NCBI GenBank assembly: GCA_016707075.1
Contig: JADJII010000002.1
Location: 124,001 to 188,000 of the forward strand
Reading direction: 5' to 3'
Origin: Egaibacter danicus
GTDB taxonomy: Bacteria; Pseudomonadota; Gammaproteobacteria; Burkholderiales; Burkholderiaceae_C
DNA: 64,000 bases
Under the pieces are notes generated by a model that saw only the letters and a list, made by a program, of their open reading frames with translations, did not search any database and had not been told where the DNA came from. The position numbers and the translations under genes were made by a program. Positions 9,374-19,711 of this stretch are shown here, piece by piece. How positions within the stretch are numbered: the stretch's first letter is position 1; each line of letters opens with the position of its first letter.

Positions 9374-10591
9374 TCACACCCCGCGTGAGCGGTCAGCCTT
9401 GAACTGCTGCCGGAAAGCACCAAACGCATCGTCGTCCAGCGCTTTACGCACTTCCCGCATCAGGTTCAGGTAGTAGTGCAGGTTGTGCACGCTGGCCAGC
9501 ATGGGGCCGAGCATTTCGCCACACCGGTCCAGATGGTGCTGGTAAGCGCGGCTGAAACCCTCGCGTCCGCCATCCGCATGCGAAACGCCTGAACTTCCCG
9601 CACACGCATAACAGGTGCAGGTCACGTCCAGCGGCCGCGCATCGGCCTTGTGCCGTGCGTTGCGAATTTTCAGATCACCATAACGGGTGAACAGTGTGCC
9701 GTTGCGAGCATTGCGCGTGGGCATCACGCAGTCAAACATGTCCACACCCTGCGCCACGCCTTCCACCAGGTCTTCCGGCGTGCCCACGCCCATCAGGTAG
9801 CGTGGCTTGTTCGCAGGCAGGCGGTGGGGCGTGTGCGCCATGACGCGCAGCATTTCGTCTTTGGGTTCGCCCACGCTGACGCCACCCACCGCGTAGCCGG
9901 GGAAATCCATCTCTACCAGCTGGTCCAGCGACTCCTGGCGCAGGTGCTCGAACATGCCGCCCTGCACAATGCCAAACAGCGCGTTCGGATTTTCCAGCCG
10001 GGCAAACTCGGCCTGGCTGCGTCTGGCCCAGCGGATGCTCATTTCCATGGAGTCCCTGGCCTCGCGCTCGGTCGTGATCTGGCCCTTGGTTTTGGGCTCG
10101 ACCGACAGGTAAGGTGTGCATTCATCCAGCTGCATCACGATGTCGGAGTTCAGTGTGGTTTGAATCTGCATGCTGACCTCGGGCGACATGAACAGCTTGT
10201 CGCCATTCACCGGGCTGGAGAAGTGCACGCCTTCCTCAGTGATCTTGCGCATGGCGCCCAGGCTCCACACCTGAAAGCCCCCGCTGTCGGTAAGGATGGG
10301 TTTGTTCCATTTTTCAAACTGGTGCAACCCGCCAAAGCTCTGCATCACGTCCAGGCCTGGACGCATCCACAAGTGAAACGTGTTGCCCAGAATGATCTGC
10401 GCGCCCATATCATTCAGGCTTTGCGGCGTGACGCCTTTGACCGTGCCGTAGGTGCCAACGGGCATGAAGATCGGCGTCTCCACCACCCCATGGTTCAGCG
10501 TCAGGCGGCCGCGGCGGGCGTGTGTGCCCAGATAAGCACCTTCGCTGGATACGGTGGCGGTGTCGGTCTTGAGGAGGTCGAATTTCAGCAT
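9374..10591 (-). CDS. tgt: queuine tRNA-guanine transglycosylase
   Basis: A 405-residue enzyme that exchanges guanine-34 for preQ1 in GUN-anticodon tRNAs. Visible features are the base-binding LTDSGGFQVWSL with the general-base Asp, DCVMPTRNARNG with the nucleophile Asp, and the zinc ligands CTCYAC followed by a His. The start beginning MLKFDLL is chosen because the upstream extension has no family similarity. In most bacteria tgt follows queA directly; here the two are on the same strand but 3.2 kb apart, with an aromatic oxygenase cassette between. Confidence 0.96.
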   Translation of the reverse strand: MLKFDLLKTDTATVSSEGAYLGTHARRGRLTLNHGVVETPIFMPVGTYGTVKGVTPQSLNDMGAQIILGNTFHLWMRPGLDVMQSFGGLHQFEKWNKPILTDSGGFQVWSLGAMRKITEEGVHFSSPVNGDKLFMSPEVSMQIQTTLNSDIVMQLDECTPYLSVEPKTKGQITTEREARDSMEMSIRWARRSQAEFARLENPNALFGIVQGGMFEHLRQESLDQLVEMDFPGYAVGGVSVGEPKDEMLRVMAHTPHRLPANKPRYLMGVGTPEDLVEGVAQGVDMFDCVMPTRNARNGTLFTRYGDLKIRNARHKADARPLDVTCTCYACAGSSGVSHADGGREGFSRAYQHHLDRCGEMLGPMLASVHNLHYYLNLMREVRKALDDDAFGAFRQQFKADRSRGV

Positions 10592-10631
10592 GGCACGGTT
10601 GTGTGTGGGCCCGGGCGGGCAAGTACCGATT

Positions 10632-11546
10632 TTAGGAGCCATCTGCACCAAAGGTGCTGGCTACCAGAGCGCGCAGCCATTGGCAGCCGGGGTCTCGTTG
10701 CAAACGGGCGTGCCAGAACTGGTGAATGGCCGAAGCGGGCAAGGTGACGGGTAGGGGCCGCGTGGTCAACCCAAATGGCTGCTCTGCACGCTGCGCATAA
10801 CGCTCGGGCACGGTGGCAATCAGGTCGGTGCTGGCCAGCACATGCCCCAGCGCCACAAAATGCGGCAGTGTCAGACGGATGCGCCGGGTGAGCCCATGGC
10901 GCTGCAAGGCTTCGTCTACCCGGCTGTGGCCTGTGCCTGCCGACTCCACTTGCACATGGTCGGCCGCCTTGAAATCCGCCAGGCTTAATGCGGGGCGGGT
11001 TGCCAGCGCGTGACCGTTGCGCATCAGGCAAACGTAGGGCTGGTGAAACAGCACCTGTTGAAAGAACCCGGCCTGAAGCTGTGGCAGCAGGCCCAGCGCC
11101 AGGTCCACCTGGCCTGAGGCCATGTGTTCTTTGAGCGCCGGGTCTGTAACGGACACAGCGCGCAGGGTCACGCCGGGCGCGGTGCGGGCCAAAGCGTCCA
11201 TCAGCACGGGCAGGAAATAGACTTCACCCACATCCGTCATGGCCAGCGTGAAGGCACGGCTGCTGGTGGCGGGGTCGAACGAGGCACGTTCGTTCAGGGC
11301 CGTGTGCAGGGTGCCCAGCGCCAGCGCCACTGGCTCGGCCAGTTGCAGGGCATACGGCGTGGGTTCCATGCCGTGGGGGGTGCGTAGAAACAGCGCGTCG
11401 CCCAGCAATTGACGCAGACGGCGCAACGCATTGCTGGCGGCGGGCTGGCTCAAGCCCAAGGAAGTGGCCGCCGTGGACACACGTCGGTCGATCAGCAGCT
11501 GGTGAAACACCAGCAGCAGGTTCAGGTCGATCTGGGACAACTTCAT
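10632..11546 (-). CDS. nagR: LysR-type regulator, NahR/NagR-like
   Basis: A 304-residue LysR regulator. The N-terminal helix-turn-helix has DLNLLLVFHQLL and SQPAASNALRRLRQLLGDALF; the effector domain has FTLAMTDVGEVYFLP and GLLPQLQAGFFQ, and the C-terminus has IHQFWHARLQRD, all strongly reminiscent of NahR and NagR, salicylate-responsive activators of naphthalene/salicylate pathways. It is divergent from the oxygenase genes, the classical arrangement for a regulator and its target. The start at 11546 (MKLSQID) drops a spurious N-terminal extension. Salicylate as inducer is inferred. Confidence 0.85.
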   Translation of the reverse strand: MKLSQIDLNLLLVFHQLLIDRRVSTAATSLGLSQPAASNALRRLRQLLGDALFLRTPHGMEPTPYALQLAEPVALALGTLHTALNERASFDPATSSRAFTLAMTDVGEVYFLPVLMDALARTAPGVTLRAVSVTDPALKEHMASGQVDLALGLLPQLQAGFFQQVLFHQPYVCLMRNGHALATRPALSLADFKAADHVQVESAGTGHSRVDEALQRHGLTRRIRLTLPHFVALGHVLASTDLIATVPERYAQRAEQPFGLTTRPLPVTLPASAIHQFWHARLQRDPGCQWLRALVASTFGADGS

Positions 11547-11557
11547 GGCGGAGCAAT

Positions 11558-11595
11558 ATTTCGTTGGTGAATACACATTATGCAAATAGATGCAT
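11558..11595. promoter_or_regulatory. candidate LysR-type operator between nagR and nagG
   Basis: The divergent intergenic region holds two dyads. ATT-N9-AAT at 11558-11572 fits the T-N11-A LysR box, and its reverse strand begins ATTCAC, like the first half of the NahR site. ATGCA-N6-TGCAT at 11580-11595 is a second inverted repeat. Regulator and target are inferred from position; the exact bound site is not established. Confidence 0.4.
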
Positions 11596-11653
11596 TTACG
11601 AATAATGGACCGTTGGCCATGATGTGGGCCAAGAAAGAACAAGGAGACCCACG

Positions 11654-12940
11654 ATGAACCCGGCCCCTACAAGCTTGGCCCCGCCAGTCAACCCCGCCGC
11701 CGACCTGCACTGGGAGGCAGGCACCAGCCGCATCCCGTTTGCCATCTACACCAACGAGCAACTGCACCAGAAAGAGCTGGAGCGGTTTTTCTACCGCGCG
11801 CACTGGAGCTACGTTGGCCTGGAGGTGGAGATTCCCGAGCCGGGCGACTTCAAGCGCACCGTGGTGGGTGAGCGCTCGGTCATCATGACCCGCAGTGCCG
11901 AGGGCACAATTCACGTGGTGGAAAACGTCTGCGCGCACCGGGGCATGCAGTTTTGCCGCGAGCGCCATGGCAACAAGAAAGAGTTTGTCTGTCCCTACCA
12001 CCAGTGGAGCTACACGCTGCAGGGCGACTTGCAGGGCGTGCCTTTCCGGCGTGGCGTGCGGCAAGACGGCAAGGTCAACGGCGGCATGCCCGCCGACTTC
12101 GCCCTCAAAGACCATGGCCTTAAAGCATTGAAGGTGGCCACACGCGGCGGCGTGGTGTTTGCGTCGTTTGACCCCGATGTGGAGTCGCTGGAAGACTTCA
12201 TGGGGCCGGCCATCCTGGCCTACTTTGACCGGCTCTTCAACGGCCGCAAGCTCACACTGCTGGGCTACAACCGCCAGCGTATTCCAGGCAACTGGAAGCT
12301 GATGCAGGAGAACATCAAGGACCCCTACCACCCCGGCCTGCTGCACACCTGGTTTGTGACCTTTGGCCTCTGGCGTGCCGACAACAAATCCGAGCTGCGC
12401 ATGGATGCCCACCACCGCCATGCTGCGATGATCTCCACCCGTGGCAGCAGCGGCCAGGCCAGCGGTGCCGTAGCCCAGGTCACACAGGTCAGCAGCTTCA
12501 AGGAAAAGATGGCACTGGAAGATCCGCGTTTTCTGGACATCGTGCCCGAGGCCTGGTGGAACGGCCCTACCGCCGTGATGATGACGCTGTTTCCCAGCGT
12601 GATCTTCCAGCAGCAGGTCAACAGTGTGTCCACCCGCCAGATTCAGCCTGATGGTCATGGCGCCTTTGATTTTGTCTGGACCCATTTCGGTTTTGAAGAC
12701 GACACGCCCGAGATGACCCAACGCCGTCTGCGCCAGGCCAACCTGTTTGGCCCGGCAGGGTTTGTGAGTGCGGATGACGGCGAGGTGATTGAGTTCTCGC
12801 AACAGGGCTTCACGCAAAAGCCGTTTCACCGCGCACTGGCCGAACTGGGCGGGCGCGAGGTGGAGGACACCGACCACATGGTGACCGAGACACTGATTCG
12901 CGGCATGTACGCCTACTGGCGCAAAGTGATGGAGGCATGA
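11654..12940 (+). CDS. nagG: salicylate 5-hydroxylase-like Rieske oxygenase, large subunit
   Basis: A 428-residue ring-hydroxylating oxygenase alpha subunit. The Rieske cluster ligands are CAHRGMQFC and CPYHQWSY near residues 85-115, and the mononuclear iron site includes the DPYHPGLLH region near residue 220. The ERHGNKKEFVC, IPGNWKLMQENIKDPYHPG and TETLIRGMYAYWRKVM stretches closely recall NagG of Ralstonia sp. U2, which with NagH, NagAb and NagAa makes gentisate from salicylate. AAGGAGA precedes the ATG. Substrate is inferred from motif similarity and from the NahR-like neighbour; related enzymes on other benzoates are possible. Confidence 0.85.
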   Translation: MNPAPTSLAPPVNPAADLHWEAGTSRIPFAIYTNEQLHQKELERFFYRAHWSYVGLEVEIPEPGDFKRTVVGERSVIMTRSAEGTIHVVENVCAHRGMQFCRERHGNKKEFVCPYHQWSYTLQGDLQGVPFRRGVRQDGKVNGGMPADFALKDHGLKALKVATRGGVVFASFDPDVESLEDFMGPAILAYFDRLFNGRKLTLLGYNRQRIPGNWKLMQENIKDPYHPGLLHTWFVTFGLWRADNKSELRMDAHHRHAAMISTRGSSGQASGAVAQVTQVSSFKEKMALEDPRFLDIVPEAWWNGPTAVMMTLFPSVIFQQQVNSVSTRQIQPDGHGAFDFVWTHFGFEDDTPEMTQRRLRQANLFGPAGFVSADDGEVIEFSQQGFTQKPFHRALAELGGREVEDTDHMVTETLIRGMYAYWRKVMEA

Positions 12941-13440
12941 CTATGGACAGCCCGAGCATGACTGCCCGCATCGACTTTGACACCTGGCTGGCCCTGACCC
13001 AGCTCCATGCCGATTACGCCAGCGCGCTGGACAGCGGCCAGTGGGAGCTGTGGCCCGAGTTCTTCACCGATGACTGCGTTTACAAACTCCAGCCGCGCGA
13101 GAACTTTGACCGTGGCCTGCCCCTGGCCACCCTGTCTTTCGAGAGCAAGGCCATGCTGCGCGACCGGGTGTATGGCATTCGCGAAACCCTGTTTCACGAC
13201 CCCTATTACCAGCGCCACGTGGTGGGTGCACCCGTGATTCACCGGGCAGACGCGTCGGGCATTCAGTGCGAGGCCAATTACGCGGTGTTTCGCACCAAGC
13301 TTGACGGGGCCAGCACGGTGTTCAACGTGGGCCGTTATATCGACACGATTGTGCGCACACCGCAAGGTCTCAAATTTGCGCAACGCTCGTGCATTTTTGA
13401 CAGCGAAATGATTCCCAACGCCATCATTTACCCCATCTGA
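12937..13440 (+). CDS. nagH: salicylate 5-hydroxylase-like small subunit
   Basis: A 167-residue ring-hydroxylating dioxygenase beta subunit of the SnoaL-like fold. It begins LTQLHADYASALDSGQWELW, the usual first helix and turn of this family, and ends with the FAQRSCIFDSEMIPN stretch. Its ATG overlaps the large-subunit stop (ATGA), so it is translationally coupled. It forms the structural alpha3beta3 partner of the large subunit. Confidence 0.88.
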   Translation: MTMDSPSMTARIDFDTWLALTQLHADYASALDSGQWELWPEFFTDDCVYKLQPRENFDRGLPLATLSFESKAMLRDRVYGIRETLFHDPYYQRHVVGAPVIHRADASGIQCEANYAVFRTKLDGASTVFNVGRYIDTIVRTPQGLKFAQRSCIFDSEMIPNAIIYPI

Positions 13441-13453
13441 AAAACCTCCCACC

Positions 13454-13768
13454 ATGACTACCCAATGGACCGACGTTGCCGCCCTGGCTGACCTGTTTGA
13501 CGGCGCAGGCATCGCCGTCACCCCCGCAGGCCATGACATTGCGCTCTACAGCGTGGACGGTGCGGTTTATGCCACCGACAACCTATGCACCCACGGGAAC
13601 GCCCGGCTGTGCGACGGGTTTATTGAAGGCCTGGAGATTGAATGCCCGTTCCATCAGGGGCGATTTGACTTGCGCACTGGCCAGCCCACCTGTGCGCCTG
13701 CCACCGAGCCGCTCAAGACCTGGCCGGTGAAGATCGACGGTGACCGGGTGTATCTGGCGCTGGATTGA
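13454..13768 (+). CDS. nagAb: Rieske [2Fe-2S] ferredoxin
   Basis: A 104-residue Rieske-type ferredoxin with CTHGNARLCDG and CPFHQGRFDL, supplying the two Cys and two His ligands of the 2Fe-2S centre. It is the expected electron carrier between a reductase and the oxygenase encoded just upstream (13-base gap). No ferredoxin reductase gene (nagAa type) is present in the cassette or elsewhere in the window, so a reductase must come from another locus. Confidence 0.9.
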   Translation: MTTQWTDVAALADLFDGAGIAVTPAGHDIALYSVDGAVYATDNLCTHGNARLCDGFIEGLEIECPFHQGRFDLRTGQPTCAPATEPLKTWPVKIDGDRVYLALD

Positions 13769-13792
13769 CAGAGCTGGCTGGCGGTTGCTTGT

Positions 13793-14851
13793 TCAATGCT
13801 CTTTCGTCAGCAACATCGCATCGCCATAACTGAAAAACCGGTATTGTTGTGCAATGGCGTGGCGGTACAGCGCCATGATGTGCTCATAGCCCGCAAACGC
13901 GCTCACCAGCATCATCAGGCTCGACTTGGGCAGGTGGAAGTTGGTGATCAGCCTGTCCACCAGCTTGAACTCAAACCCTGGTGTGATGAAGATGCGCGTA
14001 TCGCCTGATGTCTGGCCTGATTGCGCCCACGATTCCAGCGTGCGCACAGTCGTGGTCCCCACCGCAATCACCTTGCCGCCGCGCGCGCGGCAGTCGGCAA
14101 TCGCCTGCTGGGTTGCCAGGGGCACGTCGTACCACTCGCTGTGCATCTGGTGCTCGGCCAGGTTCTCGGTCTTCACGGGCTGGAAGGTGCCTGCGCCCAC
14201 GTGCAGCGTCACACTGGCGCGCTGCACGCCTTTGGCATCCAGCGCCGCCAGCAGCGCGTCGTCAAAATGCAGCGCGGCGGTGGGGGCAGCTACCGCGCCG
14301 GGGTTTTTGGCAAACACGGTCTGGTAGCGCGCCGCGTCTTCGGCCGAATCGGTGTGCTCTATGTAGGGTGGCAGCGGCACGTGGCCGTGGCGCTCCATCA
14401 GCGTGTGCGGGTCGTCGCCCGCGTCGTTGCTCAGCACAAAGCGAAACAGCGCGCCCTGCGCATCGGGCCAGCGGCCCAGCAGCGTGGCACTTAAACCATC
14501 GTGTGTACCCAGCGCGCCCACCAGTGCCACCGTGGTGCCCACCTCGGGCTTCTTGCTCACGCGCATGTGTGCCGCCACCTGGTTGCCCGAGAGCACGCGT
14601 TCAATCAGCAGCTCCAGCTTGCCGCCAGTAGGTTTTTCCCCAAACAGCCGCGCCTTGATGACCTTGGTGTCGTTGAACACCAGCAAATCACCCGCCTTCA
14701 GCAGCGAAGGCAGGTCGCGGAAGATGCGGTCCACCGGCTCTGTGCCGGTGCCATCCAGCAGCCGCGAGCTGCTGCGCTCGGGCGCGGGGTGCTGGGCAAT
14801 CAGCTCCGGGGGCAGGGTGAAATCGAAATCGCTGAGCGTGAAGGTGCGCAT
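13793..14851 (-). CDS. queA: S-adenosylmethionine:tRNA ribosyltransferase-isomerase
   Basis: A 352-residue enzyme that transfers and isomerises the ribose of SAM onto preQ1-34 in tRNA to form epoxyqueuosine. Seen are FDFTLPPELIAQHP at the N-terminus, LVFNDTKVIKARLFG, HVGAGTFQPVKTENL and NFHLPKSSLMMLVSAFAG near the end. It starts at the ATG giving MRTFTLSDFDF. It is divergent from recG by about 30 bases and is upstream of, but not adjacent to, tgt. Confidence 0.96.
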   Translation of the reverse strand: MRTFTLSDFDFTLPPELIAQHPAPERSSSRLLDGTGTEPVDRIFRDLPSLLKAGDLLVFNDTKVIKARLFGEKPTGGKLELLIERVLSGNQVAAHMRVSKKPEVGTTVALVGALGTHDGLSATLLGRWPDAQGALFRFVLSNDAGDDPHTLMERHGHVPLPPYIEHTDSAEDAARYQTVFAKNPGAVAAPTAALHFDDALLAALDAKGVQRASVTLHVGAGTFQPVKTENLAEHQMHSEWYDVPLATQQAIADCRARGGKVIAVGTTTVRTLESWAQSGQTSGDTRIFITPGFEFKLVDRLITNFHLPKSSLMMLVSAFAGYEHIMALYRHAIAQQYRFFSYGDAMLLTKEH

Positions 14852-14883
14852 GAGGTGCTTGACGGGTGAGGCAGAATTGTCCC

Positions 14884-16995
<2,112 letters not shown>

Positions 16996-17367
16996 GAAGC
17001 TAATTTTGGCTATTTTAAGGTGCCAAATTGGGCTCTAGCCCTCGTCGGTATTGCGTGAGTAGCTATTGAAAGTGTAGCGAATGAGTTGCTGCGTCAGCTT
17101 CGTTGACCCGTCGCAGCCACCCAATACGCCTGTGGAGGTGAAATTCGGGGATATCCCTTTAACGCACAAATGCTATGAATGCAGGAGCTGTGTACGCATG
17201 TTTGGCGCTTACTGGTGGCACATTTTGATAGTAGGGTAGTTGTGTTCCAGCTTTTGCGAATACTTCCGAAAAACCCATTGCTGGCTATCAGTTTTCACAA
17301 AAACAAGCGCATCAGCAGGCCTCGCGATGTTAGGCGTCATTACGCAAGACTTGAGCTTGTACTGAAG
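16996..17367. other. 372-base intergenic stretch after recG
   Basis: This gap lies between recG and the 3' end of the RT gene. It contains repeat copy B near its left end. The rest is visibly more AT-rich than the flanking core genes. A short forward open frame (17179-17481) has no family resemblance and overlaps the RT 3' end, so I do not call it. I see no clear terminator or tRNA; a non-coding RNA belonging to the RT system cannot be excluded. Confidence 0.5.
17030..17078 (+). repeat. dispersed palindromic repeat, copy B
   Basis: It has the perfect short hairpin GGGCTCTAGCCC, then GGTATTGCGTGAGTAGCTAT, then GTAGC. It lies directly after recG and marks the junction of the accessory block. 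Confidence 0.7.
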
Positions 17368-18864
17368 TTAGTACGACCAAGCATTCTGTTTGAACAGCTC
17401 GACCTCCTCTGGCTGAATAACTTCACTGGCGTCGCTGGCATCGGAGACAACGAGCTTGCTCACGTCTATGGCATCTTTTAGCGCGTTGCTTGAGATCCAA
17501 GTGCTGTCCCAAAGGCTCGGTGTTTGCCCGTTCACGATCTGACATAGAGGCTCGCTGCTTTCAAACGTAAGCCCAAGCGCTTTAGGTTTAACAACTCGCT
17601 GCAACCATACCTCCAAGTACCCGTTGTATGGAACGCGGGACATCTTATTTCGCACCTTTGTCCATAGCCCTGATTTTTTATCCACAGACGCCAATGAGAT
17701 AAGGTGACTCAGTATCCCGGCAACTGCCGGAAACGTCGACGGAGAAACTAGGCCGATATCTGTCGCAATCGCCACCTGCACATCTAGGTCATCAGGTGGC
17801 TCGGTTTGCTTCGTAACATTTGTGTGGAACTCGCCAACTAGTCGCCTGAGTGCTCCGCTGTTTGGATGTCGTTGCCCAAACGCGTGCAGTCGTAGCAACT
17901 GCTTCTGAATAGTCTTTGCGTTTGATGTCCCGAGATCTTGCAGTTCAATTCCAGCCAGCTTATCGGGCTTGACGGAGCCTTCAACGACGTTACTGCATGC
18001 AATGGTCTTTGATACGCCGAGCCTCATGCCTACAACTCGAAGTTTGTCGCTAACAGTTTTGAGGACTTCTTCTGCGCGCTCCTGGGTGTTTGAGAAAATT
18101 CGGTAATCATCCCTGTAACGGAGAATACGAACGTCGGACACGGCCGCAAGTTCTGTGTTTATCATCTCGTCAACAAAGCTGAGGACAATCTCGGCTATAA
18201 AGTCCATGAGCACGGATCCCTGAGAAATGCCGTTCGTTTGTCCGTACCTTCCTGCTTGAACGTGGGAGTCGACAACATTTCCGAGCAGGGACGCATTATT
18301 CTTTCCGGCTTTGGCTGCGTCCATTCCATGCAGAGCCCATGGGATGCTGTGTGTGTAAAGCGCGCCATAGCAGTCTGTAACGTCGGTGTGTAGTAGGCTC
18401 CTGTACTCAAGCGAGTAAGCTAAGGATCGCTGCTCGACGGCTTACCACCATCCTTGTATTTGAGCTGCTACGTCGGTCTGGTGATCGGCGGAGACGACGG
18501 GCGCGCTACAGCATTCGACTACGCCACCTTCAAAAGATGCCATCCTCGCCTTTACGACGTTCCAGTTGGCCTCCTCGGTGAGGGCGTTGACTAGTGACAC
18601 GTACAGAGCAGGATGGATTAGCTCGAAAGGGCGCCACGCAAACTTGCCATCTTTGTTGGCAGTAAAACTGTAGTTGACGCTTGGCAGGCCGTGCGGATTG
18701 GCGCTCTTGAACGCAGCGTAACTCCCACCGCCAAGTACCGCCGCAACGGCTTGGAGGATTGGCTCGAAGCTTATGTACTTCGGAAAGTCACCATTGAAGT
18801 AGCTGCTACCTTTCAGAAAATGGGCCCGCGCGTCGGCGCAGGTGAGGTCGATGACTTTTGGCAT
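17368..18864 (-). pseudogene. reverse transcriptase of the defence (DRT/Abi-like) class, interrupted by an in-frame TAA
   Basis: A 498-sense-codon frame reads through as one reverse transcriptase if the TAA at 18444-18442 (codon 141) is ignored. Before the stop lie WRPFELIHPALYVSLVN and a GWW end; after it come EQRSLAYSLEYRSLLHTDVT, DCYGALYTHSIPWALHG (motif with catalytic Asp about 161), NGISQGS, and the YRDD catalytic box at about 250-253. Frame is continuous on both sides, so this is a nonsense change and not a frameshift. The domain pattern resembles unknown-group/DRT antiviral RTs rather than group II intron RTs: no maturase or HNH domain is seen. The start (MPKVIDL) is 34 bases after the HEPN-motif gene. 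The class cannot be assigned by eye. Confidence 0.8.
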
Positions 18865-18898
18865 AAAGAGTGTGGGTTGTATGACGCCCAATGCGGCG

Positions 18899-19378
18899 CT
18901 AATAGTGAAAGCCGCAGGCATAACAGATGTTCTTGTCGCGCCCGTTCCAACGCAACCGACCTCCACACCCTGGTTTTGGACATGAAGGCAATGTAGCGTC
19001 GTCAATGTTCATGTATCGGGTGACGACCCTCTCGACCGTTACGTATCGAATCTCCGGTGGCACCCCCCGCTGCTGCCCCGGAGCATCATTAATTGGACGG
19101 CTGCTATTGCGGCGAAGTACTTGAATGGCTTCCGTCGCATCACGACGGAAGCGGCCCATGTCTTCGATAGGCGCGTACGGAGTGTGGCTCACACGATTTC
19201 TCTGCCTGTTCAGCCACTCGAGCTTTCGGATCAAGCCCTCAGAACCTAGGATTTTCCCTTGCTCCCGAATTCTCTCGGCGGTTGTTCGAGCGTTTGGAAA
19301 CCGTTCAAGCAGAAGCTCCTCGACCGGCCCCCAGTATTGAACCACTAGCTCTTTCGACCTCTGCGTATCCGGGTCCAT
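18899..19378 (-). CDS. putative HEPN-motif protein with C-terminal zinc ribbon
   Basis: A 159-residue protein from the ATG at 19378, which has a strong ribosome site (GGATGGAGG, about five bases upstream); the longer frame to 19534 lacks one. Residues 60-65 read RNRVSH, an RNxxxH motif as in HEPN ribonucleases, within a helical stretch, and four Cys (about 133, 138, 152, 155; CPKPGC...CYAC) form a zinc ribbon. It lies 34 bases before the RT start, so the pair is probably one operon. HEPN identity rests on this short motif and helical context, so it is a hypothesis. A DUF4145-like relation is possible. Confidence 0.6.
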   Translation of the reverse strand: MDPDTQRSKELVVQYWGPVEELLLERFPNARTTAERIREQGKILGSEGLIRKLEWLNRQRNRVSHTPYAPIEDMGRFRRDATEAIQVLRRNSSRPINDAPGQQRGVPPEIRYVTVERVVTRYMNIDDATLPSCPKPGCGGRLRWNGRDKNICYACGFHY

Positions 19379-19463
19379 AAGTCCTCCATCCAGAATAACC
19401 TGCGCGCACAGCACAGGAAGTAACCAATTGCTGTGCCCAGCGATTTGAGTCCTAACTTTGACA

Positions 19464-19485
19464 TATCCCGCAAAACTGCGGGATA
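19464..19485. promoter_or_regulatory. perfect 9-bp hairpin upstream of the HEPN-RT operon
   Basis: TATCCCGCA (19464-19472) and TGCGGGATA (19477-19485) are perfect complements around an AAAC loop. It lies 86 bases upstream of the preferred HEPN-motif start and would be in the transcript leader. It is followed by no T-run on either strand, so it is not a simple terminator. It could be an operator or a structured leader. Confidence 0.55.
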
Positions 19486-19512
19486 ACATGGCTGGCCGAA
19501 GGATAACGTGGC
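19481..19512. repeat. 20-bp-period direct repeat next to the hairpin
   Basis: GGATAACATGGC at 19481-19492 and GGATAACGTGGC at 19501-19512 agree at 11 of 12 positions with a 20-base period, about two helical turns. The first overlaps the right arm of the hairpin. Such spacing suits cooperative binding of a regulator, which is inference. Confidence 0.5.
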
Positions 19513-19711
19513 ATTGAGTTAACGAATTTCTCATACGCTTCGAACGCTTACCTGCTTCGGCCGGTCACTGTACAGGCATATTGAAATCGACAAAGCCGTT
19601 GTCGGATGCATTTCACTAAACAACCCATTTCAAGAACCGCTTCCGTCCGCCAATCGGGTCGTTTCACCTCGCTCTCTTTGATGCATTACCCAAACCCCGT
19701 ATGCTCCCCCC

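Larger units (their letters stand above)
19379..19711. other. 333-base leader and intergenic region upstream of the HEPN-RT pair
   Basis: This gap lies between the divergent HEPN-motif and DUF2007 genes. It holds the hairpin at 19464-19485 and the direct repeat at 19481-19512, described separately. It could also contain an upstream in-frame extension of the HEPN-motif gene (to 19534), for which I see no ribosome site. I recognise no convincing promoter for either side. Confidence 0.5.

Noticed and set aside
11543..12877. 444-codon reverse open frame over the nagG homologue
   Set aside because: Antisense shadow of the oxygenase, which has intact Rieske motifs.
17330..17345. Integron attC-like core (GTTAGGC)
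   Set aside because: Only one core-like heptamer is present; the matching RYYYAAC partner and palindromic arms are missing.
17179..17481. Forward open frame of 100 codons
   Set aside because: No ribosome site or family resemblance, and it overlaps the RT gene end on the other strand.
18442..18480. Frameshift in the RT gene
   Set aside because: Codon phase is the same on both sides (all codon starts share the same remainder), so the break is a stop codon and not an indel.
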